From: Lachnoclostridium sp. UBA7097 | Lineage (GTDB): Bacteria; Bacillota; Clostridia; Lachnospirales; Lachnospiraceae | Direction of reading: 5' to 3' | Assembly: GCA_002499945.1 (NCBI GenBank) | Contig: DKYP01000067.1 | Coordinates: forward strand, 53,377 to 73,199 | DNA: 19,823 bases | Part shown: one piece after another, positions 7,139 to 15,763 of the stretch | How positions within the stretch are numbered: position 1 is the stretch's first letter | How the letters are laid out: every line of letters begins with the position of its first letter | Notes under the pieces: generated by a model | What the model saw: the letters and a program-made list of their open reading frames with translations, nothing else | Databases searched by the model: none | What the model was told of the DNA's origin: nothing | Program-made: the position numbers and the translations under genes

Positions 7139-8332
7139 TTAAATTGTTCCAAGCATTTCTGCAAGCCGTTTTTCATATGTGTGTCCTTCACGTACACGTT
7201 TACATCCGTTTTTTGCAATATCTTTACGTTCATCATCATGTTCCAGGTAATACTGGATTTTATTATACAAATCTTCCCTGCTTGTATAACTAATAAAATC
7301 TTCACCATCTGTAAAATGCCTGTCAAAGTCACTCTGGTAGTTAGTAAGAAGGAATCCCCCGGCACCCATTATATCCATTGCCCTTAGAGGGATACCATTC
7401 CTTATGCTGCGGAGTGTAATGTTTAAATTAATCTTGCTGTTCTGGAAGACAAGCGGCATTTCATACATATAATGTACTGTCCCCATGTTCTTTACACCGG
7501 GCAGGAACGGCGTTGGCCCTGGTGTATAAAGTTTAAGCGGCATTGCATGTTTTCCGCCTGGAAGGGTTATATCCTTAAGGATTCTGCTTATTCCATCTAA
7601 TATTTCCGTCCTTTCAGTCTGTGTAATCTTCCTGCAGAGGAAATAATTAGCATATGTATATCCTGGGGTTTCCATGCCGCCAATACTGGTGTCAAGCGGC
7701 ATGGCTTCCTGCATTTTTTCTATTATGGCAGGTGATAGTGCATCTTCCACAAATGTATAGCCATATACAAGCATCTGTGAAGCCATTACTCCCTCAAGGT
7801 ATCCACGTGTATGCCCGTCGAGCTTTTCCATTCTGTCATAAAGAGTATGTTTTTCAGTATAAAGTGAACCAACAAATGATATATCTGCTTCTACAATTTT
7901 TTTCTGTTCTGGTGTCGCAGACATTGCTGCAAGCCGTTTTGCATTAACTGCCATAGGCATATAAAATACGTTTCCAGCACCTAAGCAGTTTAAGTCATAG
8001 ACCATTTGTGAGTCAAATATAAATATCCTGTTACATGGGTTAAAAATTGTCTTTGAATAGGTCAGTACAAGCGGGCTGTCATAACACCATGATATATAAA
8101 TAATTTTTGCTTCATTACATGCATCTGATATTACAGGAAAATAATTTGATGTAAATACCAGGTCAATTCCCTCTGTACGTATATATTTTTTAATTTCTGA
8201 CTTGTATTTTGGGTCAATACGGTAATTTCCTGGCTCATGCAGGTATTGTATAACAGTGTGGCCAAGGGTTTCAAATGCCTCTGTTATATCCTCTGTGCCA
8301 AAACTTTTCCATTGTGGGTATAAAATCTTCAT
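7139..8332 (-). CDS. CgeB-like glycosyltransferase
   Basis: A 397-residue soluble protein resembling the CgeB / DUF3880-type glycosyltransferases with a GT-B fold. The N-terminal half begins MKILYPQWKSFGTEDITEAF and carries IDLVFTSNYFP and KIIYISWCYDSP, typical of this acceptor-side domain. The C-terminal third (about 290-395) matches the Glyco_trans_1_2 pattern: SKINLNITLRSIRNGIPLRA, then DIMGAGGFLLTNYQSDFDRHF, then DGEDFISYTSREDL and KNGCKRVREGHTYEKRL. Members glycosylate spore coat or surface proteins, or work in polysaccharide assembly; the sugar and acceptor cannot be read from sequence. It starts 2 nt after the stop of the upstream membrane protein, so the two are surely co-transcribed, and it is convergent with the flagellin-like gene. 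A link to flagellin glycosylation is possible but only inferred. Confidence 0.82.
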   Translation of the reverse strand: MKILYPQWKSFGTEDITEAFETLGHTVIQYLHEPGNYRIDPKYKSEIKKYIRTEGIDLVFTSNYFPVISDACNEAKIIYISWCYDSPLVLTYSKTIFNPCNRIFIFDSQMVYDLNCLGAGNVFYMPMAVNAKRLAAMSATPEQKKIVEADISFVGSLYTEKHTLYDRMEKLDGHTRGYLEGVMASQMLVYGYTFVEDALSPAIIEKMQEAMPLDTSIGGMETPGYTYANYFLCRKITQTERTEILDGISRILKDITLPGGKHAMPLKLYTPGPTPFLPGVKNMGTVHYMYEMPLVFQNSKINLNITLRSIRNGIPLRAMDIMGAGGFLLTNYQSDFDRHFTDGEDFISYTSREDLYNKIQYYLEHDDERKDIAKNGCKRVREGHTYEKRLAEMLGTI

Positions 8333-8334
8333 AG

Positions 8335-10185
8335 CTATTCCTGTTTTGTAATGCCTGGTGCATTTTCTTTAACTGCTTTGCTGTTTTTAATATCTTTCTT
8401 TAACCTGTGGTTAATTCCAAGCCCGATACCTATCAGGGCATAGAATATAGGTGATGTAGCCACACATGAATCATTGGTAAGTGCAAGTATCATATAACCA
8501 ACAGAACTTACAAATATAGCTACGCCAACTTTAGGAAGGTATCCTTCATAGTTGTTTTTCCAGTAAATTGAAAAGCTGTTTACAATATAGAATATGAAAA
8601 ACAGAAGCAATGCAATTAATGAAGGGACTCCTGTCTGCACAGCAACCTGTAAATACATACAGTGTGGTTTGGTTACGATTTCATTCTGGTGCCATGAATT
8701 ATATAAGCCAACCAGGTCATTATTTGGAAATGCAATTATAAATGTTTCAGGACCTGAACCAAGGAAGAAGTATTTCTTTAAAAGCGGCAGGGTCCTTGCC
8801 CATATATAACCACGCCCGTTTGCAAAATGGTAATGGTTTTCAAGGAAATCCAGTGATTTTTCCTGTTCTGTAAGTTTCATTAATGCCATGTTCCCGCCAA
8901 GTGCATAATATGTCTTGTTATTGGCTTTCATAAGGTTTGAAAAATACCATGGCTGCCCGTCAATAGTAACTGAAAATCCATGGAAATCAGTAGCCCTTAT
9001 TGATGCAAATGTAAAAGGAAATCTTTCATCATCTATTGCATATGATGTGCCATCTTCTGAAAGATGGTAATTTACAGGGCTTCCGCTGCTGTCTTCAATA
9101 TTAAATACATCATTGGTGTACTCATCCTGTTCTACCTTAAATACAAGTGTATTCCCGTTATACCTGATGGTTACATTGTCATCATTGGTAACAATGCTTT
9201 CAAGCGGGTGAACTTCCGGTGTAGTAGAAAACATGGATTTCATACGGTCAATCAGTATATTCTGGTTAAATACATTTATGCCAATAAATGCCGCTGCAAA
9301 TACGGCAACAGCTGCAACTGTTATTTTCCAGTTTTTAATAAATACTTTGCGCATGCACAGAAGCATAAGTAACAGTGAGAATATTATTGTAATAACACCT
9401 GCACGTGACTGTGATGCAAAAAGTACAATTACCAGTGAAACTGCAAGAAATGCATAGCCAATGCGGCTCCATATCTTCTTTGTTGTAAATATAAGTGCAA
9501 CCAGTACAGGGACTATAAGGGTTGCATAAAAACCTACATAGTTAGGGTTATATACTGTAAGATACGCACGCCCAATTTCAAATTTAAATTCAAGCCCTGG
9601 TTCTGGTGAAATCAGTTTCTGCCCAAGGTCTGTACGCAGGAAATCATGCCTGAATGCCTGGCTTAAACCAAGTGCTGACATTACTGAAATGCCTGCCATA
9701 AACCATTTCATAGTGCGTCTTAATACTGTTTCTTCCTGGAATATAAAGAAACAATAATAAACAATTATAAAGTAGCCAATAAGTACCCATACTGGCTCAA
9801 ACTGTTCAAATATCCCGTTAAATGAGAAAGATGAATACTTTGAGGCAATAGCTGAAATAAAGGAAATAACAGCATATACCAGAAGCGGTATTAATTTATT
9901 GTCCCAGGCGAATTTCCTTTCTTCACCAAGTACCATATATACGACGGCAAATACCATATAGACTGATACAATAATAAGCGCTACTGTCTTATAATGAAGG
10001 AAAAAGTCTACAGCTGTTGCTTTCATGGTATACCATTCAAACTGCTCAAGTTTTGTATCGTATTTATAATAATACGTAATAAGCGGGATTATCGCCAGAA
10101 CCGCTATAACAGGTAATACCAGAAAAAAGGAAAATTTCTTTTCTTCTTCTTTTTTGTTTCTATTGCTTACATTGTAGCCTGCCAT
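8335..10185 (-). CDS. O-antigen ligase/polymerase (Wzy/WaaL) family membrane protein
   Basis: A 616-residue integral membrane protein with about 10-12 predicted helices. Evidence for the Wzy_C/O-antigen ligase family is the SQSRAG motif at the end of a helix (258-263), GRGYIWARTLPLLKK (457-471), FLGSGPETF (474-482) and the KPHCMYLQ motif (506-513), whose histidine matches the key PH-N-x-L region of ligases, followed by QTGVPSLIALLLFFIF. Between helices ending near 308 and residue 455 lies a hydrophilic, probably extracytoplasmic insert of about 145 residues that looks beta-rich (TIRYNGNTLVFKV, GFSVTIDGQPWYF). The lysine-rich C-terminal tail (595-616) is cytoplasmic by the positive-inside rule. 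It likely polymerises or transfers lipid-linked glycans onto a surface acceptor. The start has AGGAGG at 10196-10191. It is first in a two-gene operon with the CgeB-like gene. Confidence 0.85.
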   Translation of the reverse strand: MAGYNVSNRNKKEEEKKFSFFLVLPVIAVLAIIPLITYYYKYDTKLEQFEWYTMKATAVDFFLHYKTVALIIVSVYMVFAVVYMVLGEERKFAWDNKLIPLLVYAVISFISAIASKYSSFSFNGIFEQFEPVWVLIGYFIIVYYCFFIFQEETVLRRTMKWFMAGISVMSALGLSQAFRHDFLRTDLGQKLISPEPGLEFKFEIGRAYLTVYNPNYVGFYATLIVPVLVALIFTTKKIWSRIGYAFLAVSLVIVLFASQSRAGVITIIFSLLLMLLCMRKVFIKNWKITVAAVAVFAAAFIGINVFNQNILIDRMKSMFSTTPEVHPLESIVTNDDNVTIRYNGNTLVFKVEQDEYTNDVFNIEDSSGSPVNYHLSEDGTSYAIDDERFPFTFASIRATDFHGFSVTIDGQPWYFSNLMKANNKTYYALGGNMALMKLTEQEKSLDFLENHYHFANGRGYIWARTLPLLKKYFFLGSGPETFIIAFPNNDLVGLYNSWHQNEIVTKPHCMYLQVAVQTGVPSLIALLLFFIFYIVNSFSIYWKNNYEGYLPKVGVAIFVSSVGYMILALTNDSCVATSPIFYALIGIGLGINHRLKKDIKNSKAVKENAPGITKQE

Positions 10186-10250
10186 GCTTACCTCCTATGT
10201 AATAAAAAATAAATATTAACTGTAATGGCTTATATAGAGCCACAAAGTAT

Positions 10251-10278
10251 ATTATACATGAATTGTTATAAAAAACAA
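10251..10278 (-). promoter_or_regulatory. Probable promoter of the O-antigen ligase operon
   Basis: On the minus strand TTGTTT (10278-10273) and TATAAT (10256-10251) are 16 nt apart, about 65 nt upstream of the ATG. The -10 box is perfect and the -35 box is weak. The leader is AT-rich with no clear structure. Confidence 0.5.
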
Positions 10279-10327
10279 CATCAAATTGCTTAAAAATAAT
10301 TATAGGAATTTTTTAGCCCTTTTTAGC

Positions 10328-10356
10328 TTGAATTTATCTGGCTGGTATATTAGAAT
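10328..10356 (+). promoter_or_regulatory. Probable promoter of the ABC exporter operon
   Basis: TTGAAT (10328-10333) and TAGAAT (10351-10356) with a 17-nt spacer lie 60 nt before the first ABC gene, divergent from the O-antigen ligase promoter. The 231-nt region between the two divergent genes holds nothing else I can name. Confidence 0.55.
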
Positions 10357-10416
10357 AAGCCCATTACACCTGTTCTATGGCACAAAACGTTAAATTAAAT
10401 AAAAAGGAGGGTATAT

Positions 10417-12234
10417 ATGGGCATTTTGAAAAAGTCTTATCCCTATTATAAGAAAATTTACGGGATTTTGCTTATATGCATATTATTCGGGCTTACACAA
10501 GGAGTTATAGGGCTTGTTGAGCCACAGATTGTAACACTTATTGTTGATAATGTAATCAATCCCGCACTTGGTGCAAAGCCAGTGGAGAACAGCAGTATAT
10601 TTTCATTCCTGGTAGAAGATACGCCTCCAGGTAATTTATGGCAGATGATGTTTACACTTACAGGGGTATTCCTGTTATTCCTGCTTCTGTATTTTATAAC
10701 ATTCTACATAAGATGGAATATAGCACATTATTTTTCTATTAAATGTGATAACAAGATACGTCTTGATGTTCTCAGGAAAATTAATTCATTTGGCACGCCA
10801 CTTCTTAAAGAATACAGTACAGGTGATTTGATTACTATTGTCAATTCTGATGCAGAAAATATCCGTAATTTCCATGTAGCAACCATTCCATTTACGATTG
10901 ATGCACTGTTTTATATTGTAGTGGCAGCAATTATGCTTTCACGCATTAATATATGGCTGATGCTGCTGCCATTCTTTACACTTGCTGTTTTTGCATTAAT
11001 AACAAAGAAGTTCCTTAAACTTTGTGATGAAATGTATGGAAAGTTATGGGAGAAAAATTCAGCCTTAAACACTGAAACACAGGAAAGCATTTACGGGATA
11101 CGGACAATAAAGGCATATGCAAGGGAAGATTTAAGGATAAAGAGGTTTAATGAAAAAAGTGAGGATGTAAGGGATTTTTCAACAAGCTTCAGCATCAGGC
11201 GTTATAAATATTTTCTTGCATTTGATACATCAGACCAGTTTGTTATGCTTGCCAGCATGGCACTAAGCATATGGCTTGCCACAAAATTTGAGATGACAAG
11301 TGGTGAATATACAGCATTCCTTGCATATTTGCTGGAGATATGCGGGAATTTTATAGATATTATTTTTAACATGGCAGATGCAAGGGAACAGAAAGTCAGT
11401 GCAGACAGGCTTTACGGGCTTCTGGACAAGAAAGATGAAATATCTGTGCTTTATGGTGACAAAAAGGTATCAAAGACACCACATATTATATTATCACATG
11501 TTAGTGCAAAAGCAGATGGCAATGAACTTTTAGATGATGTTTCCCTTGACCTGCCATATGGAAAGAAAGTTGGCATTATGGGAAAGACAGGCAGCGGAAA
11601 GTCTGTGCTTTTACGTGTAATGCAGGCTTTTGAGGAATTTGAAAGTGGTACTATTACAATTGACGGGGCGGATATTAAGGAATACAGCCGTAATGAAATT
11701 GCAGGGGCGTATGGATATGCAATGCAGAATGTATTTTTATTCTCAAATTCCATTTCTGCAAATATCGCTTATTACAGACCAGATGCACCAGAGGAGGAAG
11801 TGGCTGCTTGTGGTGAAATAGCGCAGGTCAGTGAGTTTGCAGATTCTTTCCCTGATGGCTATAATACCATAATCGGTGAGAAAGGGTTCGGGCTTTCCGG
11901 CGGGCAGAAACAGCGTGTTGCCATTGCAAGGGCACTTCTTAAAAATGCGCCAGTTACAGTTCTTGATGACTGTACAAGCGCACTTGACATTGAAACAGAG
12001 AGTAAAATATTCAGAAGCCTTGAAAAACATTTTAAGGGCAGGACACTGGTTATGGCAACCCACAGGGCAGTAGCGCTTAAAGATTTTGATGAAATACTGT
12101 TCCTTGAGGATGGAAAAGTTGCTGAACGTGGCACTTTTAGTGAACTTATGGAACTAGACGGCAAATATGCAGATATCTACAGGAAACAGATGGATAAGGA
12201 GGTGTTTGTACATGGGCAGGAACCTGTATTATGA
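10417..12234 (+). CDS. ABC exporter half-transporter, subunit 1 (degenerate catalytic site)
   Basis: A 605-residue type IV (B-family) exporter half-transporter with an N-terminal six-helix domain (about 1-340) fused to an ATPase domain (about 355-590). Motifs: Walker A GKTGSGKS (389-396), Q-loop YAMQNVFLFS, signature LSGGQKQR (493-500), Walker B VTVLDD ending at D517-D518, D-loop SALD, and H-loop histidine H549 (MATHR). The catalytic glutamate that normally follows the Walker B aspartate is replaced by aspartate (D518), as in the degenerate site of heterodimeric exporters such as TM287/288 and BmrCD. The start has AAGGAGG at 10404-10410. Its last 23 nt overlap the next ABC gene. Substrate is not evident: multidrug, lipid or peptide export are all possible. 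Confidence 0.92.
   Translation: MGILKKSYPYYKKIYGILLICILFGLTQGVIGLVEPQIVTLIVDNVINPALGAKPVENSSIFSFLVEDTPPGNLWQMMFTLTGVFLLFLLLYFITFYIRWNIAHYFSIKCDNKIRLDVLRKINSFGTPLLKEYSTGDLITIVNSDAENIRNFHVATIPFTIDALFYIVVAAIMLSRINIWLMLLPFFTLAVFALITKKFLKLCDEMYGKLWEKNSALNTETQESIYGIRTIKAYAREDLRIKRFNEKSEDVRDFSTSFSIRRYKYFLAFDTSDQFVMLASMALSIWLATKFEMTSGEYTAFLAYLLEICGNFIDIIFNMADAREQKVSADRLYGLLDKKDEISVLYGDKKVSKTPHIILSHVSAKADGNELLDDVSLDLPYGKKVGIMGKTGSGKSVLLRVMQAFEEFESGTITIDGADIKEYSRNEIAGAYGYAMQNVFLFSNSISANIAYYRPDAPEEEVAACGEIAQVSEFADSFPDGYNTIIGEKGFGLSGGQKQRVAIARALLKNAPVTVLDDCTSALDIETESKIFRSLEKHFKGRTLVMATHRAVALKDFDEILFLEDGKVAERGTFSELMELDGKYADIYRKQMDKEVFVHGQEPVL
12196..12202 (+). promoter_or_regulatory. Ribosome binding site that fixes the second ABC gene start
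   Basis: AAGGAGG lies 9 nt before ATG 12212, inside the end of the first ABC gene. An in-frame ATG at 12167 would add 15 residues but has no such site, so 12212 is the better start. The 23-nt overlap suggests translational coupling. Confidence 0.8.
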
Positions 12235-14014
12235 AGATGAAATACTAGAAGAAAAATTTAATAGTTTTATGTTTAAACGCCTGTTATCCTATGCAGGGGA
12301 ATACAGGCGGGATTATATAAAAGCAGCACTTTTAATGGCACTGGCAGCATTTCTTTCACTTGTACCTACAGCAGTTAATATGAAAATTATTAATGATGTG
12401 CTGCCAAAGGACGGCGTAGTGCCAGACGGGGCAGGACGGCTTGCAGTAATATTACTAAGCCTGTGGATAACATTAAGCCTTGGTGCGGTACTGGCTGACT
12501 TCTTAACCTCAAAAGTATCTACAACAGTTGGCAATAATATTGTATGCAGGCTCAGGGAGGATTTATTTAAAAAACTGATGGAACTAAGCTTTGATTACTA
12601 TGACAGCAGGCCAGCAGGGAAAATACTTGTACGTATTACAAACTATACAGATGAACTGGCAAACTTTTTTATAAATAACCTGCTGCGTATAATAGATAAT
12701 GGTTTAGTAATGGTAATTACAATAATATGTATATGTTTTACAGAAATACATATGGCGGCAGCAGGTATTATAGTAAGTATACCGCTTGGTATTTTACTAT
12801 GGGCTGTTGCAAAGGCATTGCACCGCTATTCACGTATTGACAGGAACAAAATGAGCAACAGGACTGCGTTTGTAGCAGAAGATATAAACGGGCTTGAAGT
12901 AATAAAGGCATTTAACAGGGAAGCCTTAAATGACCAGATATTTATAGAACTTTCAGAAAAATACCATAAAGCATTTATGAATACAACAAGGTACAGGGAA
13001 CTTTTCTTCCCGCTTTCATTTGCAGGGGTAAGGATTCTTTGCAGTGTTGCAATGTATATAACAGCATTATTTGTTATTACCCACAATAACGGGGCAGGGC
13101 TCACACTTGGTGCACTTGTAGTAATTACAACATATATGCAGCGTTTTTCACATGCAGTCTATGTAGTATGCCAGCAGTTACAGTCAATAGCAAGCATAAC
13201 TTCTAATATAGAACGTATATTTGAAGTGCTTGATACAGAAAGTGATATACAGGAGAAAAAAGATGCCAGGGATTTGTCTGTTACAGCCGGGGCAGTAGAA
13301 TTTAAAGATGTGACATTTTCATATATAAATGGCACAACAGTCCTTGAAAATATAAACCTTAGTGTAAAGCCTGGGCAGATGGTTGCACTTGTCGGGCCTA
13401 CCGGGGCAGGAAAAACTACTATTGTAAGCCTTTTAAGCCGGTTTTATGATATTGATGGCGGCAGTATTTTAATTGATGGTACTGATATAAGGGATGTAAC
13501 ACTTGGTTCACTAAGGGGCAGTGTAGGCGTTATGATGCAGGATACATTCCTGTTCCATGGTGAAATTATCGAAAATATACGTTTTTCAAAACCTTTGGCG
13601 TCTGATGAAGAATGTGTAGATGCTGCAAAGAAAGTATTTGCACATGACTTTATAATGAAGAAGAAAGATGGCTACCATACAGTGATATCAGGGGAAGGGA
13701 CAGAACTTTCCGCTGGTGAAAGGCAGCTTCTCTCTTTTGCAAGGCTTCTTCTGATGGACCCTGATATTATTATACTTGATGAAGCAACAAGCAATATTGA
13801 CACAGAAACAGAAAGGCTTGTACAGAAACTTTTTACAACAGTGCTTAAAGGAAAGACCTGCTTTATAATAGCACACAGGCTTTCAACAATACAAAACGCG
13901 GACAGGATTCTTTATATTGATAATAAAGGGATAGCAGAGGACGGAAGCCATAAAGAACTAATGGAAAAGCAGGGAATGTATTACCATCTGGCAACAGCAA
14001 TGGGCAGGATGTAA
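12212..14014 (+). CDS. ABC exporter half-transporter, subunit 2 (competent catalytic site)
   Basis: A 600-residue half-transporter (MGRNLYYEDE start) with a transmembrane domain (about 1-330) and an ATPase domain. Motifs: Walker A GPTGAGKT (395-402), Q-loop VMMQDTFLFHGEIIENIRFS, signature LSAGERQ (499-505), Walker B IIILDE with D523 and the intact catalytic E524, D-loop SNID, and H-loop H555 (IAHRLS). The signature deviates from LSGGQ, as in the second subunit of asymmetric exporters. In the composite sites, this subunit's imperfect signature pairs with the D518 site of subunit 1 (degenerate), while its own E524 site pairs with subunit 1's perfect LSGGQ (competent). Overlap with the upstream gene and these complementary motifs make a heterodimer very likely. 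I saw no clear terminator after the stop. Confidence 0.93.
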   Translation: MGRNLYYEDEILEEKFNSFMFKRLLSYAGEYRRDYIKAALLMALAAFLSLVPTAVNMKIINDVLPKDGVVPDGAGRLAVILLSLWITLSLGAVLADFLTSKVSTTVGNNIVCRLREDLFKKLMELSFDYYDSRPAGKILVRITNYTDELANFFINNLLRIIDNGLVMVITIICICFTEIHMAAAGIIVSIPLGILLWAVAKALHRYSRIDRNKMSNRTAFVAEDINGLEVIKAFNREALNDQIFIELSEKYHKAFMNTTRYRELFFPLSFAGVRILCSVAMYITALFVITHNNGAGLTLGALVVITTYMQRFSHAVYVVCQQLQSIASITSNIERIFEVLDTESDIQEKKDARDLSVTAGAVEFKDVTFSYINGTTVLENINLSVKPGQMVALVGPTGAGKTTIVSLLSRFYDIDGGSILIDGTDIRDVTLGSLRGSVGVMMQDTFLFHGEIIENIRFSKPLASDEECVDAAKKVFAHDFIMKKKDGYHTVISGEGTELSAGERQLLSFARLLLMDPDIIILDEATSNIDTETERLVQKLFTTVLKGKTCFIIAHRLSTIQNADRILYIDNKGIAEDGSHKELMEKQGMYYHLATAMGRM

Positions 14015-14036
14015 AATTTAATGTAGATAAGATGGC

Positions 14037-14050
14037 TGTAATATGTTACA
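14037..14050. promoter_or_regulatory. TGTAA-N4-TTACA inverted repeat upstream of the DUF262 gene
   Basis: TGTAATATGTTACA has two 5-nt perfect arms and lies 46 nt before the DUF262-DUF1524 start. Part of its right arm (GTTACA) recurs next to the start codon (14090-14095). It may be an operator or part of a promoter. No strong -35/-10 pair was found in this 81-nt gap, so the gene may also be read from the ABC operon. Confidence 0.3.
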
Positions 14051-14095
14051 ATAATTTCTATAAAAAGATTGGGATAAAACGAAAGAGGTGTTACA

Positions 14096-15733
14096 ATGAA
14101 AGCTATTACAGCCAATCCTGAAACTATACGTGAAGTTTTTTCAAAAAGGTATATTATCCCTGATTTCCAGCGCCCGTATTCATGGGATAATGAAACATGC
14201 GGGAAGTTATGGGATGATATTACGGATTTTTATGGTACAGGGGTAACAAACGACGACAAATATTTTCTAGGGAATATTGTTATTAACCTGTCTGTAAGAA
14301 ACACAGTTTCTGCATGGGAGGTTGTAGACGGGCAGCAGCGTCTTACAACCCTTCTCCTGCTTATAAAAGCCCTTCATTCACATGCTGGCACTGTTAAAGC
14401 ATTAGAAAAATGTTTAAGGATTGAAGACCCGCTTACTTCTGACCTTACAGACGAACTCCGTGTTAATTCCTGTGTAATAAGTGAGGACAGGGAAAACCTG
14501 CAGGCTGTTATACTGGACAAACTGGCAGACGGTATGCAAGAAAGTAATATTATAAGCAATTATGGATTTTTCTGTGAAAAAATAGATGAGTGGAGGGTAC
14601 ATAACGGAAATACATCAGATAAATTAAACCGCTTTATACTTGCCCTGCTTGACAATGTTGTGCTGCTGCCAATACACTGTGGTTCAGAAGATGATGCTTT
14701 AACTATCTTTGAAACAATAAATAACCGTGGCATGTCATTATCTGATGCAGATATTTTCAAAGCAAAATTATACCATTATACACCAGCAAATGAACAGGAC
14801 CAGTTTATTAAAGACTGGAACCAGTTAGAAGACCATGACGGGCTTTTCCGTATACTTATGCACATTCTGCGGGCAAAAGCAGGTGATGCAAGCAAAGAAA
14901 CAAGTATGCGTTCTTATTTTACAAAGAATGACAGCCATTTAAGCGCATATAAGGAAATTATGAAAAGCTTAAAGATTATTGATGCCATATGGTATGGGTG
15001 GTATGGAACTGATAAAATAGATTCACTATGGCACATTATGGATACATACCCTAATTATTACTGGCAGTTCCCATTCTTTGTATTTTTGCATAAATATGGT
15101 CTATATAATGAAACAGCAGGGGAATTTATACTTCCAGGTAAATACACCAGTAAATTTGAGGAATTAATGGATGCAACTGTGCAGTATTTCTTTATAAAAG
15201 GTGTTGTATATAACTCTGTCAATGCAGTAAGGGATACTGTTTATAAAGTGTGTGTGGATATTGAAAAAGAAAAAGATTATTTACAGGATTACAAGGCAAA
15301 TATCTATAAAGAGGACATAAAGGATTTCAAAGATTTACTGGATACAGACAGGTTAAAACGCTACCAGCGCGGGATTGTACTGCTTTGCGCATACCTTAAC
15401 CCAAAACAGGATAAAAGAAAATTTGCAGAATTTATGTGCGGAAGGGTTGATATTGAACATATCCTGCCAAGGAAATGGAATAACTATGATGGCTGGACAG
15501 ATGAATTATGGAATGAAAAATTAAATACACTTGGAAATCTTGTACCTTTATCCAAAAGCTTAAATATTGCAGCAAGGAATGAATTTTTTGATAAAAAGAA
15601 AGAATTTTATAAAGAATCAGAAATAGCAGATGTACTTGATTTGACAAAAGTTAAAGAATGGACACCAGAAGCACTTGATAAGAAACAGAAAGAGAAAACA
15701 AGACGCCTGTTAAGTTATTTTGGTATCAAATAA
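14096..15733 (+). CDS. DUF262-DUF1524 (GmrSD-like) nuclease, candidate type IV restriction/defence protein
   Basis: A 545-residue fusion. The N-terminal DUF262 domain (ParB/Srx-like, about 5-230) shows IPDFQRPYSW (21-30), the nucleotide-binding/hydrolysis motif VVDGQQRLTTL (76-86) and IFETINNRGMSLSDADIFKAKL, whose first 9 residues are 204-212. The C-terminal DUF1524 domain (about 400-545) is an HNH-type nuclease, with RVDIEHILP around H455 and the LNTLGNLVPLSKSLN stretch. This is the single-chain layout of GmrSD-family modification-dependent restriction enzymes, related to SspE and BrxU. Such enzymes use NTP to cut phage DNA carrying modified bases or to respond to DNA modification. No modification gene is next to it, which fits a type IV enzyme. 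The ribosome site is GAGGTG 6-7 nt before the ATG. It is followed 30 nt later by an unknown gene on the same strand. Confidence 0.88.
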   Translation: MKAITANPETIREVFSKRYIIPDFQRPYSWDNETCGKLWDDITDFYGTGVTNDDKYFLGNIVINLSVRNTVSAWEVVDGQQRLTTLLLLIKALHSHAGTVKALEKCLRIEDPLTSDLTDELRVNSCVISEDRENLQAVILDKLADGMQESNIISNYGFFCEKIDEWRVHNGNTSDKLNRFILALLDNVVLLPIHCGSEDDALTIFETINNRGMSLSDADIFKAKLYHYTPANEQDQFIKDWNQLEDHDGLFRILMHILRAKAGDASKETSMRSYFTKNDSHLSAYKEIMKSLKIIDAIWYGWYGTDKIDSLWHIMDTYPNYYWQFPFFVFLHKYGLYNETAGEFILPGKYTSKFEELMDATVQYFFIKGVVYNSVNAVRDTVYKVCVDIEKEKDYLQDYKANIYKEDIKDFKDLLDTDRLKRYQRGIVLLCAYLNPKQDKRKFAEFMCGRVDIEHILPRKWNNYDGWTDELWNEKLNTLGNLVPLSKSLNIAARNEFFDKKKEFYKESEIADVLDLTKVKEWTPEALDKKQKEKTRRLLSYFGIK

Positions 15734-15763
15734 TTAAATAATCAAGTAAATATAGGAGGGTTT

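Noticed and set aside
12167..12211. Longer start for the second ABC gene
   Set aside because: The extra 15 residues lie inside the first ABC gene, have no ribosome site, and do not resemble an exporter N-terminus; AAGGAGG points to 12212.
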